Origin: Kozakia baliensis
GTDB taxonomy: Bacteria > Pseudomonadota > Alphaproteobacteria > Acetobacterales > Acetobacteraceae
Direction: 5' to 3'
Length of the DNA stretch: 64,000 nucleotides
Assembly: GCF_001787335.1 (NCBI RefSeq)
Contig: NZ_CP014674.1
Coordinates: 372,001 to 436,000, forward strand
Notes under the pieces: generated by a model
The model's database searches: none
Seen by the model: only the letters and a program-made list of their open reading frames with translations
Told to the model about the DNA's origin: nothing
Program-made: the position numbers and the translations under genes
In this document: positions 26,707 to 35,092 of the stretch, one piece after another
Layout: every line of letters begins with the position of its first letter
Position numbering within the stretch: the stretch's first letter is position 1

Positions 26707-27854
26707 TCAGGCACCTCCTTGCTTTCACGTCGCTTGCGGCCTGGATGAAGTTGGTTTTCGCTCATGGTCGCTTCTGGCAATTCGGTCCGCAGCTTCGCCC
26801 CGATTATGTGGATCACGATGCATGGCCGGATGTGACGGTCGTCGTGCCCGCGCGCGATGAGGCGGAATCGATTGAATCCTGCCTTCTCTCATTGCTGAAT
26901 CAGGATTACCGCGGCAAGCTCTCGGTCGTGCTCGTCGATGACGGTAGTTCCGACGGCACGGGCGATTTGGCGCGAGCGCTGCCCGATTTGCGTCAACGCC
27001 TGACGGTCGTGACGGGCAAGCCGCGGCCTGAAGGGTGGAGCGGCAAACTCTGGGCAATGCACCAGGGAGAAGCAGAGGCGCTGAAGCGGCTGCCCGCGAA
27101 TGGCTTTATATTGTTTACCGATGCGGATATCGAACATTCACCGCTGCACGTGGCGACATTGGTGGATAAGGCGCAGCGCGAGCAACTCGATCTTGTTTCC
27201 GAGATGGTCGAACTGAATTGCGAGAGTGCGGCGGAGCGGTTGCTCGTTCCGGCCTTCGTCTATTTTTTCGCCATGCTCTATCCGTTCGCCAAAATCAACG
27301 ATCCGGATTCTCCGGTGGCGGGCGCGGCAGGCGGCACGATCTTGCTGCGGCACACAGCGCTGGAGCGGATCGGTGGCGTGGAGGCTTTGCGTGGTGCTTT
27401 GATCGACGATTGCACGTTGGCGGCGCATGTGAAGCGCGCGGGCGGTCGGCTTTATCTAGGGCATAGCACCTTGGCGTGGTCGGTGCGGCCCTATCGCGGG
27501 GCGGGCGATGTGTGGCGCATGATCGCACGCACGGCGTATGTGCAGCTGCGTTATTCGCCTTGGCTGTTGGTGGCGACGATCGTTGCAATGGCGCTGGTGT
27601 GGTTGGGGCCGGTGGCGTTCACGCTGTTCGGGCGTGGGCGCGTTCGGGCCTTCGGTGGGGTAGCTTCGGCGCTATGCGTTGCCTCGTTCCTGCCGACCCT
27701 GAGGCGCTTTCGTTTGTCGTTCTGGCGTGTGGTGCCGTTGCCTTTGGTGGCGGCATTTTATATGGCGGCGACAATCGGCTCGGCGATTGACCATCATCGC
27801 GGGCGCGGCGTGCAATGGAAAAATCGCGCTTATACCGAGGAGATACATGCGTGA
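26703..27854 (+). CDS. hpnB: hopanoid-associated glycosyltransferase HpnB
   Basis: The 383-residue GT2 enzyme is membrane-associated. The N-terminus is hydrophobic (MIRHLLAFTSLAAWMKLVF), then the GT2 core has VTVVVPARDEAESIESCLLS, VVLVDDGSSDGTGDLARAL and the DxD-type FILFTDADIEHSP. C-terminal helices LLVATIVAMALVWLGPVAFT and following anchor it. It likely transfers a sugar to a hopanoid side chain (family inference). ATG 26703 overlaps the hpnA stop and was chosen over a longer frame at 26670. The GTG of hpnC overlaps its own stop (GTGA). Confidence 0.92.
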   Translation: MIRHLLAFTSLAAWMKLVFAHGRFWQFGPQLRPDYVDHDAWPDVTVVVPARDEAESIESCLLSLLNQDYRGKLSVVLVDDGSSDGTGDLARALPDLRQRLTVVTGKPRPEGWSGKLWAMHQGEAEALKRLPANGFILFTDADIEHSPLHVATLVDKAQREQLDLVSEMVELNCESAAERLLVPAFVYFFAMLYPFAKINDPDSPVAGAAGGTILLRHTALERIGGVEALRGALIDDCTLAAHVKRAGGRLYLGHSTLAWSVRPYRGAGDVWRMIARTAYVQLRYSPWLLVATIVAMALVWLGPVAFTLFGRGRVRAFGGVASALCVASFLPTLRRFRLSFWRVVPLPLVAAFYMAATIGSAIDHHRGRGVQWKNRAYTEEIHA

Positions 27855-28723
27855 ATATGATGTCGGGGACGGTCGATCCGGTATGGGGGCGGGAGGATGT
27901 GACCTCCGCTAAAGGCGCGGGAGATGAGAATTTCCCGGTCGGCACGTTGATGATCGCACGCAAGCAGCGCGGCCATGTTTATGCCTATTACAATTTCGCG
28001 CGCGTTATCGATGATATGGTCGATAACGACAAGCTGACCCCGGCCTCGAAGATCGCACGTTTACGCGGTATGGAAGCGGTTATCCGTGGAGAACGCGATG
28101 CGCCGTTGCGGGCGGATGCGCAGACGGCCGTGACTTTGCGCCGTCATCTGCTGGAAACCGAGGTGCCGCTCGATACGGCGACGGATCTGATCGAAGCGTT
28201 TTGTCAGGATGCGGTGAAAGGCCGTTATGAATCCTGGGACGAGTTGCTCGATTATTGCCGCTATTCCGCCAATCCGGTTGGCCGGTTCTTGCTGCTGCTG
28301 CACGGCGAACGGGAAGATACGATCCCGCCTTCCGATGCGTTATGCAGCGCATTGCAGGTGCTGAACCATCTCCAGGATGTGACGTCAGACCTCAAAGTGT
28401 TGGATCGTTGCTATCTGCCGCAAAATTGGCTGGAAGAAGAAGGCGTTTCGACGAAGGATGTGTTGCTGGCGCGGAGCAAGCCCGGTTTACGCATGGTGTT
28501 CGATCGTTTGCTGGATGAGGTGGACCGCCTCAACGAACAGGCGCTGGAACTGCCGCGGCGTATTCGGGATCGGCGGATGCGGGTCTATTCAGCGGTAATC
28601 GTCGCCCTTTCCCATCGTTTGGCGGCGCGTCTTCGCCGGGAGGACCCGGTGGCGGGTCGCGTGAAGCTGACGCGGCTGGATGCGTTGCGCGCTTTGGCGT
28701 GGGGCACGCGTTTTCTGGTGTGA
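27851..28723 (+). CDS. hpnC: presqualene-pathway enzyme HpnC (squalene synthase family)
   Basis: The 290-residue trans-prenyltransferase-like enzyme acts with HpnD and HpnE to make squalene; HpnC converts presqualene diphosphate to hydroxysqualene in characterised systems. The first aspartate motif is YYNFARVIDDMVDND and the second is LQVLNHLQDVTSDLKVLDR. ARKQRGHVYAYYNFAR is typical. GAGGAG lies eight bases before a GTG at 27851 that overlaps the hpnB stop; ATG 27857 is an alternative. hpnD, normally next, lies 4.2 kb away here. Confidence 0.93.
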   Translation: MNMMSGTVDPVWGREDVTSAKGAGDENFPVGTLMIARKQRGHVYAYYNFARVIDDMVDNDKLTPASKIARLRGMEAVIRGERDAPLRADAQTAVTLRRHLLETEVPLDTATDLIEAFCQDAVKGRYESWDELLDYCRYSANPVGRFLLLLHGEREDTIPPSDALCSALQVLNHLQDVTSDLKVLDRCYLPQNWLEEEGVSTKDVLLARSKPGLRMVFDRLLDEVDRLNEQALELPRRIRDRRMRVYSAVIVALSHRLAARLRREDPVAGRVKLTRLDALRALAWGTRFLV

Positions 28724-28730
28724 AGTCGCG

Positions 28731-29723
28731 TTAGTGTGTGAGCGGCACCGAGGGGCCAGGGCGGGACGTTCGAGGAGCCGCCGCAGGCGTGGGTGGCGGT
28801 GCGGTTTTGACCATTTGCAAGGCCGTTCCCACGATGGCGCCGATATTGCCGAGATCGGCCGGGACGATCATCGTCGTGCTTTCTTTGGCGAGGTTGCCCC
28901 ACTTGCTGATAAAGTCCCGGGCGAGTTGCATTTGCAGCGCTTCGATACCGCCATCGACTACGGCTGATGCAGCGACGGCGCGAATAGCCTCCGCCGTGGC
29001 GTCCGCGACGAGGGTAATGGCTTTGGCTTCGCCTTCGGCCCGTAGAATCTGGGCTTGTTTGCGCCCGTCCGCGATATTGATTTCCTGTTGGCGTTGACCT
29101 TCCGAAGTATTGATCTGTTGCTGGCGCTGCCCTTCGGATTTGAAGATCATCGCGCGTTTTTCGCGCTCTGCCGTGATTTGTAGTTCCATGGCCTGAAGGA
29201 TGCCTTGGGGCGGGACGATATCCTTGATTTCGTAGCGCAATACCTTGATGCCCCAGTTGATGGCGGCTTCATCCACGGCGGAGGCGACGGCGGCGTTGAG
29301 CATTTGGCGGGAGGAGAGAGCCTCATCGAGATGTAGTTTCCCGATTTCGGAACGCATGGTGGTTTGCGCCAATTGCAGGGCCGCGTTCATGGGGTTGGAG
29401 GAGCCATAGGCGGCTTTTACGGCGTCGGTGATTTGCAGATAGAGGAAGCCGTCCACGGTTAGGGTCGTGTTGTCCAGGGAGATGCATACTTGCGCGGGAA
29501 CCTCGGAGGGGATTTCGCGCATGTCGAACCGATAGGCCACACGATCGACGAATGGGATGAGAATATTCAGCCCTGGCGCCAGGACGCGCTGAAAGCGGCC
29601 CAATCGCTCGACCACCCATGATCGTTGCTGGGGAACGATGCGCAACGTCGAGCGCAGAAGCGCGAAGCCGATCAGAAGCAGGAGAATGAATGGAATGATG
29701 GAGGTGATGGATTCCGAGTGCAT
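28731..29723 (-). CDS. SPFH/stomatin-like protein (QmcA/HflK type)
   Basis: The 330-residue membrane-anchored protein has an N-terminal hairpin/TM (SITSIIPFILLLLIGFALLR), then the Band 7 domain (VPQQRSWVVERLGRFQRVLA, PGLNILIPFVDRVAYRFDMR). A coiled-coil flotillin-like tail has repeated GQRQQQINTSEGQRQQEINI and the stomatin motif EGEAKAITLVADATAEAIRA. The C-terminus is proline-rich. Paired with NfeD it forms the usual stomatin/NfeD operon for membrane microdomain or protein quality functions. ATG 29723 has AGGAG seven bases upstream. It converges closely with hpnC, with a gap of seven bases. Confidence 0.88.
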   Translation of the reverse strand: MHSESITSIIPFILLLLIGFALLRSTLRIVPQQRSWVVERLGRFQRVLAPGLNILIPFVDRVAYRFDMREIPSEVPAQVCISLDNTTLTVDGFLYLQITDAVKAAYGSSNPMNAALQLAQTTMRSEIGKLHLDEALSSRQMLNAAVASAVDEAAINWGIKVLRYEIKDIVPPQGILQAMELQITAEREKRAMIFKSEGQRQQQINTSEGQRQQEINIADGRKQAQILRAEGEAKAITLVADATAEAIRAVAASAVVDGGIEALQMQLARDFISKWGNLAKESTTMIVPADLGNIGAIVGTALQMVKTAPPPTPAAAPRTSRPGPSVPLTH

Positions 29724-29734
29724 GACCATTCTCC

Positions 29735-30172
29735 TCATGCTTTCTGGACGATAGGCGTCGTTTGCCGCGCAAGGTGGAGAATATTGTCGGATCTTCCGAC
29801 AATGACGGCGGCGCTCTGAGGCGGGAGAAGAGATCCGTCTTGTATAACGGCTTGCCAAGTTGCGCCGCGATACATGACGGTGACCTCTCTATTATCTTCG
29901 GGATGCACGGTCAGAACCGTAACCGGCTGGCCGATATCGAAATCGGTCGGGTCTTTAACGGAGCGTAGGGTTGGGCGATATAGTCTGACGACCAGCGTCA
30001 GGAGCCCGCAGAGCATTGCGAAAATAACGACGAGCCAAAGGTCGTGGCTCCACCAGATCGCGATGAAGGCCGTCAGAAGGGCAGCCAATGCCACGCCTGC
30101 CAGATAAAATGTTCCGGTATTGAGTTCGGCTAGGATGGCGAAAAGCGCCAGGATGAAGAAAGCCCACTGCAT
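29735..30172 (-). CDS. NfeD-family protein (short, YbbJ type)
   Basis: The 145-residue protein has three hydrophobic segments (MQWAFFILALFAILAELNTG, FYLAGVALAALLTAFIAIW, LWLVVIFAMLCGLLTLVVRL), then an OB-fold domain (PVTVLTVHPEDNREVTVMYR, GATWQAVIQDGSLLPPQSAA). This is the short NfeD1b form without a protease domain. It is the partner of the downstream stomatin gene. The stop region overlaps one possible stomatin start, so the two are coupled. Confidence 0.86.
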   Translation of the reverse strand: MQWAFFILALFAILAELNTGTFYLAGVALAALLTAFIAIWWSHDLWLVVIFAMLCGLLTLVVRLYRPTLRSVKDPTDFDIGQPVTVLTVHPEDNREVTVMYRGATWQAVIQDGSLLPPQSAAVIVGRSDNILHLARQTTPIVQKA

Positions 30173-30319
30173 GGGCGTCGCCTTTAAATATTTTGCCTCT
30201 CGTTCTTAGCAAATTATTGAAGACGATTCTAAATAATTCATGTGCCAGCAATATTTTGGGACGAACGTCTTACAATAAAGAGGCGCATTATTTCCTGACG
30301 TTTGCCGAAAAGATCGTCT

Positions 30320-30359
30320 CTGACCGTGCTCCCTTGAGAAACACGGTCAGGGGGTTTTT
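30320..30359 (+). terminator. plus-strand intrinsic terminator without an obvious gene
   Basis: CTGACCGTG (30320-30328) pairs perfectly with CACGGTCAG (30342-30350) around a 13-base loop, followed by GGGG and five T. The U-tract is only on the plus strand, yet both adjacent genes are on the minus strand. It may serve the aminotransferase weakly in reverse, or end a small plus-strand RNA from the 30173-30319 interval. Confidence 0.6.
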
Positions 30360-30361
30360 AT

Positions 30362-31546
30362 TTAAGCCATGATGTGATCGAGCGCCTGGCAGAAAGCCTG
30401 CATATCGCTCATGGAGCCAACGGTGATGCGTGACATGGTCGGCCAGATGTCCCAGTGGCGGCCGATTTCGATGTTCTGCTTGGCGAAAGCCTCTTTCATT
30501 TGAGGTGCGGGTTTTTTCCAATCGACCAGGAACATATTGGCTTGGCTATGCGGGAGCACCCGGAAGCCGCGTTTTTCTATATGCTTGATCGCCAGGGTCC
30601 GGGCGGCGATCATCTCGTTCCGGCGCTGGGAGATGGCGACGCTTTGCGTCAGGCTTTCGGCCCCGCAAGCAAGGGCTACGATATTGAGCATCGTGGTGAT
30701 GTTGGGGCCATCATAACGCATCATGCGTTCATGTAGATCAGGGCGCGCCAAGGTTAGGCCGAGGCGCAATCCGGCCATGGCGAACATTTTCGAGAAAGTG
30801 CGTAGAACGACAACGTCCTTGCCTTGCTTGACCAAGGCGGCGGCGCTGGGGGTTCCAGCGAAGTGGATATAGGCTTCATCGATGATCAGAACCGATCCGG
30901 CGGGTTTGTTGTCAGCCAGCCAAGCGATATCTTCGAGCGGGGTAACGGTGCCGGTAGGGTTGTTGGGCGAGCAGATGTAGTAAGCGCCCGCATTGGGGTC
31001 GGCGGCGAGCATGGCGCGTACGTCCGTCGCGTAGTTATTATGCGCGGAAAGCGGGACGCGAGAGAGTTTGATTTTCAACCATTCGGCGGTGCGCCAAGCG
31101 GTTTCGTAGGTGGGATTGGCAGTAACGAGTCCACGTGTCGGAGAGCAGAAGGAGACAACGCTGCGTGAAAGTGGATCGCTAGAGCCGGGCCAAGGCAAAA
31201 TATGATCGAGAGGTAGATTGTCGACGAGAGAGACGTTTTGGAGCAAGGTCGCGCGAAGGTGATCGGGTTCGTAGCGATTGCCGTGTGGCACCATGGCCTG
31301 CCCGGCAGCGATTGCAGAGGGGAAGGGGCCGGTCCAACATTCGTTGCTGCCGATGCGCACCATGTTTGGGTGGCCAACGAAAGGCGCGTCGCCTGGGGCT
31401 TTCGTGGTGCCGGCCTGGGCTGCGGGCACGAATTGCGATAAGGCGGCACCCATGCCGAGCAGACTGGAAATGCGGCCGAAATGACGGCGGGAATAGCCGC
31501 GCGCGAGCAGATCTTGTTTGGCGTTTTCAGGCAATGGGATGCTCAT
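30362..31546 (-). CDS. twin-arginine-exported PLP-dependent aminotransferase (HisC-like)
   Basis: The 394-residue protein joins a Tat signal to a fold-type I aminotransferase similar to histidinol-phosphate aminotransferase. The leader is YSRRHFGRISSLLGMGAALS, ending in VPAAQA. The catalytic core has YYICSPNNPTGTVTPLEDIA, LIIDEAYIHFAG with the PLP ring Asp, and the Schiff-base Lys in LRTFSKMFAMAGLRLGL. Export of a folded PLP enzyme is consistent with Tat. Its periplasmic substrate is unknown. ATG 31546 has GGAG six bases before it; the longer frame up to 31792 overlaps the divergent XRE gene and is rejected. It may still be histidine-related, but export argues against that. Confidence 0.85.
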   Translation of the reverse strand: MSIPLPENAKQDLLARGYSRRHFGRISSLLGMGAALSQFVPAAQAGTTKAPGDAPFVGHPNMVRIGSNECWTGPFPSAIAAGQAMVPHGNRYEPDHLRATLLQNVSLVDNLPLDHILPWPGSSDPLSRSVVSFCSPTRGLVTANPTYETAWRTAEWLKIKLSRVPLSAHNNYATDVRAMLAADPNAGAYYICSPNNPTGTVTPLEDIAWLADNKPAGSVLIIDEAYIHFAGTPSAAALVKQGKDVVVLRTFSKMFAMAGLRLGLTLARPDLHERMMRYDGPNITTMLNIVALACGAESLTQSVAISQRRNEMIAARTLAIKHIEKRGFRVLPHSQANMFLVDWKKPAPQMKEAFAKQNIEIGRHWDIWPTMSRITVGSMSDMQAFCQALDHIMA

Positions 31547-31726
31547 GGAATCTCCGTCGGGAAAGTCGTTTGCAACGAGAAATAGATTCGTAAACGAAAC
31601 ACTATTCTGAGTCCGGCATGTCGAGCAAGAACAATAAATGCGCGCTTTTGTTTCGGGAAGCCTGAATGGACGCAGCATCTTCACTGATTTGCACAATTTG
31701 CCGGCGTCATGCTTTAGGAGCCCGTT

Positions 31727-32302
31727 ATGCGTTTTGCGATTGTATTGCAGCCAGGCCAGAACTGGACCCCTTTCGATAAGGCCGCGCCGCATCGGGTGGT
31801 CGTCGATATCGTAAGGGGTGGTGTTTTATATCGTCTCTCCACGGATGCGGAGGATGCCTCTCCTCATTTCATCGCGCAAAGTGGCTTTCGGCGTTGGATA
31901 CGTGAAGCAGGCGCTAAGCTGGCTGGGGTTGCGGAAGGTTTCGAGCCTAAGGCCTCTCCGAGTGCGGAACTCGGCAAGCGGATTCAGATGCTGCGCAAGG
32001 CGGCGGGCATGAGCCAACAGCAATTGGCGGAGGCTTTGGGCGTTTCGCGTTCGGCCGTGACTTTCTGGGAGACAGGAAGGGAGGGGAGCGCCAACAAGCA
32101 TTTCCGTGGCTTGGCCGATATTTTGGGTGTCCCGATGGAGGCTTTCCTTACCGGCATGGCGGAGGAGAACATCCAGATCGACCTGACGCTGGATGAGCAT
32201 GATCTCATTCAGCTCTATCGCCGCCTGACGCCCGAGCGGAAGATCAATGCTCAGAAATGGATCGAGCGCCAGACGCGACAGAGGCCGAACGAGGAAGCTT
32301 AA
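31727..32302 (+). CDS. XRE-family transcriptional regulator with extra N-terminal domain
   Basis: The 191-residue protein has a clear Cro/CI-type HTH at about residues 84-140 (LGKRIQMLRKAAGMSQQQLA, EALGVSRSAVTFWETGREG, ILGVPMEAFLTG). Residues 1-75 form an unfamiliar beta-rich part (MRFAIVLQPGQNWTPFDKAA) that could be a sensor. AGGAG lies seven bases before the ATG. It is divergent from the exported aminotransferase, which makes that gene a likely target (inference). The C-terminus has a short helical tail (LIQLYRRLTPERKINAQKWI) typical of many XRE proteins. Confidence 0.85.
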   Translation: MRFAIVLQPGQNWTPFDKAAPHRVVVDIVRGGVLYRLSTDAEDASPHFIAQSGFRRWIREAGAKLAGVAEGFEPKASPSAELGKRIQMLRKAAGMSQQQLAEALGVSRSAVTFWETGREGSANKHFRGLADILGVPMEAFLTGMAEENIQIDLTLDEHDLIQLYRRLTPERKINAQKWIERQTRQRPNEEA

Positions 32303-32745
32303 TACTCGTTCTTTTCGCCTTTGAGCGGGATGGAGGTCGGGCTGCCCTTGGTTCCGGCATAGGTGAGCAGCAGCACGGTTTGCGTATCGCCGGAGACGCC
32401 GCGATGAGGATCGTCCACGCTTTCGGCGAAAGCTTCGCCCTGTTTGAAGGTGCGTTCCTTGCCTGTGGCTTTGTCTTGAATGGTTAGTTGCCCTTCAAGA
32501 ACGTAACCGGCGTTCGGAAAAGGATGTATATGCCAAGGCAGCGCCGTGTGGGGCGGGATGGTCAGCTTGAGAGTCGTCAGTTGTGGCGGGGCTGTGGGGT
32601 AGTGCGTATAGGCCGTGCCGTTCCAGGAATGATTTTCCTTCAGTAGAATGTCGGCATGGGCCGAAGCGCTGTTCTGAGCGAAGGCGGCGGGAGCGGTGAA
32701 GGCTAGGGCGATCGTTGCGGCAATGGGAAGCGAACGGCGTAACAT
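32299..32745 (-). CDS. secreted cupin-domain protein
   Basis: The 148-residue protein has a signal peptide (LPIAATIALAFTAPAAFAQ) and a single cupin barrel. Metal-ligand motifs are visible: PWHIHPFPNAGYVLEGQLTI, then EAFAESVDDPHRGVSGD. The ligands HxH...E/Q...H are only partly canonical. It is periplasmic. Substrate unknown. The stop overlaps the XRE regulator stop by four bases in convergent arrangement. Confidence 0.84.
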   Translation of the reverse strand: MLRRSLPIAATIALAFTAPAAFAQNSASAHADILLKENHSWNGTAYTHYPTAPPQLTTLKLTIPPHTALPWHIHPFPNAGYVLEGQLTIQDKATGKERTFKQGEAFAESVDDPHRGVSGDTQTVLLLTYAGTKGSPTSIPLKGEKNEY

Positions 32746-32888
32746 CGGCTCTCCTTAACGAGGGGGAATGAGGGTTTTAACGCCGTGGCTTTGGGGAAGG
32801 TTTTGCTGCATGGCCAGTTTGCCAGTAAAAGCGCTGCGCGAAATGATAGGGACCGGATCGAAGGTGCCAGGGAAATGGAAGTGAAGCG

Positions 32889-33758
32889 TTGAGCGGATTT
32901 CATCAGAACGCGGTGCTGGGTTGTACGGCGTCCGATTTGGAGCATGTGCGCGAGATCGTGACGCGTGCGGGAACATCCTTTGCGCGCGGCATGAAGATTC
33001 TTCCGCCGGACCGTCGTTACGGCATGTATGCGGTTTATGCCTTCTGCCGCGAGGTGGATGACATTGCGGATGGCGATGTGCAGGTGCCCGATCGGGCGGT
33101 GGCGCTCGCGGAATGGCATAAACGGATCGCGCGGCTTTACGAAGGTGAGACGCGTGATGCGCTCGACCGCGTTTTGCATGCGACGATCCAGCGCTATGGA
33201 CTGCGCCAAGTGGATTTCGATGCCGTGATCGACGGCATGGCGATGGATGCGGGCGCGCCGATCGTCGCGCCGGACGAAGCGACGCTCGATCTATATTGCG
33301 ATCGCGTGGCCTCCGCCGTGGGGCGGCTTTCGGTGCGGGTGTTCGGCGATAAGTCCGAGGCGGCGGATCGCGTGGCGTACCATCTGGGGCGCGCGTTGCA
33401 GACCACTAACATCCTGCGCGATCTCCAGGAGGATGCGGAACGCGGACGGCTCTACCTGCCGCAGGAATTGCTGGAACGCTTCAGGGTGCCGCAAGACCCG
33501 GAAGAAGCGCTTTACGCTCAAGGATTGAATCCGCTGGCCCATGTCCTCGCCGCGCGAGCGCAGGATCATTTTCGCGAGGCCAGGAAGGCGATGGCGCAAT
33601 GCGATCACGTTGCGATGCGGCCCGCGCGGATGATGGCGGCGTCTTATCTATGTATTCTCAAGGTTCTGCTGCGTCGTGGCTGGCGCCATCCCGAAAGGGC
33701 TGTTCGTGTGAATAAGGGCGTGCGGCTGGTGCATACGCTCTGGGCCTATGTGCGCTGA
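32889..33758 (+). CDS. hpnD: presqualene diphosphate synthase HpnD
   Basis: The 289-residue enzyme condenses two farnesyl diphosphates to presqualene diphosphate. Aspartate motifs are AVYAFCREVDDIADGDVQV and RALQTTNILRDLQEDAERGR. The start is probably TTG at 32889; the next ATG (32991) would remove conserved N-terminal helix EHVREIVTRAGTSFARGMKI. It begins the second hopanoid block hpnD-hpnE-shc-hpnG, with three bases to hpnE. A divergent cupin gene lies upstream, so this block needs its own promoter. Confidence 0.94.
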   Translation: MSGFHQNAVLGCTASDLEHVREIVTRAGTSFARGMKILPPDRRYGMYAVYAFCREVDDIADGDVQVPDRAVALAEWHKRIARLYEGETRDALDRVLHATIQRYGLRQVDFDAVIDGMAMDAGAPIVAPDEATLDLYCDRVASAVGRLSVRVFGDKSEAADRVAYHLGRALQTTNILRDLQEDAERGRLYLPQELLERFRVPQDPEEALYAQGLNPLAHVLAARAQDHFREARKAMAQCDHVAMRPARMMAASYLCILKVLLRRGWRHPERAVRVNKGVRLVHTLWAYVR

Positions 33759-33761
33759 TTC

Positions 33762-35051
33762 ATGACGCATATTCATATCATCGGCGGTGGTCTGGCCGGG
33801 CTTTCGGCAGCGGTCGAACTCACGGCGCGCGCGCGCGTAACGGTTTACGAAGCTGGGCCGGCCTGTGGCGGGCGGGCGCGTTCCTACTTCGACAAGGCGT
33901 TGGGCGCGCGGATCGATAACGGCAATCATTTGCTGCTTTCCGCCAATGAAGGGGTGTTTCGTTATCTTGGGCTGATTGGGGCGCATGACAGCTTGGTCGG
34001 TCCCGGCGCGCCGGTGTTCCCCTGGTTCGATCTGAGCGCCAATCTGGCCTGGACGTTGCGTTTATCCAAAGGAAAAGCGCCGTTTTGGGCGTTGCCGGGT
34101 GGTGCGCGCGTGCCGGGAATGAAGTTCTCGGAACTGCGTTCGTTGTTCAATCTGCTTCGAGCCAACGACGAAACGCGGGTGAGCGATTGCCTTGTGCCGG
34201 GTATGTTGAGTGAGCGCTTGCTGGAGCCTTTCGCCGTTTCCGCCCTGAACACGTCCTGCGAGGAAGGAAGCGCGAAACTGCTGGCCAATGTGGTGCGGCA
34301 GTCTCTGGCGTTGGGGGGGAAGGCGTGCTGCCCCTGGTATCCTCGGGAAGGTTTATCGGAAAGTTTCGTGGACCCGGCCGTTGCGCACATACGCACGATG
34401 CGTGGAGAGGTGCGCAACGGTGCGCGCGTCTCCGCCTTGGAGGTCGGCCCGGTCGGGCGTGTCACCGGGTTGCGCCTAGGAGATGAACGGATCGCGCTCG
34501 GCCCTGAGGATGCTGTGATTTTGGCGGTGCCTGCGCCTGTCGCCCAGTCTTTGGCGGCGCCGCATATCGTCGGATTTACCGCGCCGGACCAGTTCGAGAG
34601 CATCGTGAACGTGCATTTCTGCCTACCGCAAACGCTTCAGGCGCGCGGCGTGGTGGGCGATACGGGGTTCGTCGGTGTGGTTGGCGGGATAACGGAGTGG
34701 GTTTTTATCAAAGACCGCATTCTTTCCGTGACCGTGAGCGCTGCGAATCGCTATAATGAAATAAGTAACGATTATTTGATTGAAACTATTTGGCGTGAGG
34801 TGTGCCAAGTAGTGGGTCCGGTGCTGATGACGGCTTTGCCGGAGCAAGCGCCACCGGTCCGGTTGGTGCGAGAGAAACGGGCGACTTTCGCCGCCACGCC
34901 GGAGCAGGACCGGCTTCGGCCCAAGGCGGCGACGCCTCTAAGCAATCTCGCTTTGGCGGGGGATTGGGTCCAAACCGGGTTGCCCTCAACGATCGAGGGC
35001 GCGATACGATCCGGCGTGCAAGCGACGCGTGCATTGGGCCTAGTGGTCTGA
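33762..35051 (+). CDS. hpnE: hydroxysqualene dehydroxylase HpnE
   Basis: The 429-residue FAD-dependent amine-oxidase-type enzyme reduces hydroxysqualene to squalene. The dinucleotide site is IHIIGGGLAGLSAAVELTAR followed by VTVYEAGPACGGRARSYFD. The C-terminal FAD signature is LALAGDWVQTGLPSTIEGAI. Length is normal. It follows hpnD with a three-base gap and precedes shc by about 40 bases. Confidence 0.95.
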   Translation: MTHIHIIGGGLAGLSAAVELTARARVTVYEAGPACGGRARSYFDKALGARIDNGNHLLLSANEGVFRYLGLIGAHDSLVGPGAPVFPWFDLSANLAWTLRLSKGKAPFWALPGGARVPGMKFSELRSLFNLLRANDETRVSDCLVPGMLSERLLEPFAVSALNTSCEEGSAKLLANVVRQSLALGGKACCPWYPREGLSESFVDPAVAHIRTMRGEVRNGARVSALEVGPVGRVTGLRLGDERIALGPEDAVILAVPAPVAQSLAAPHIVGFTAPDQFESIVNVHFCLPQTLQARGVVGDTGFVGVVGGITEWVFIKDRILSVTVSAANRYNEISNDYLIETIWREVCQVVGPVLMTALPEQAPPVRLVREKRATFAATPEQDRLRPKAATPLSNLALAGDWVQTGLPSTIEGAIRSGVQATRALGLVV

Positions 35052-35092
35052 AAAGACAAATAGATGAAGCGGCAGCGAGGTGGATGTAAGCA

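Noticed and set aside
31547-31792. N-terminal extension of the exported aminotransferase
   Set aside because: It would hide the Tat leader and overlaps the divergent XRE gene; the RBS supports 31546.
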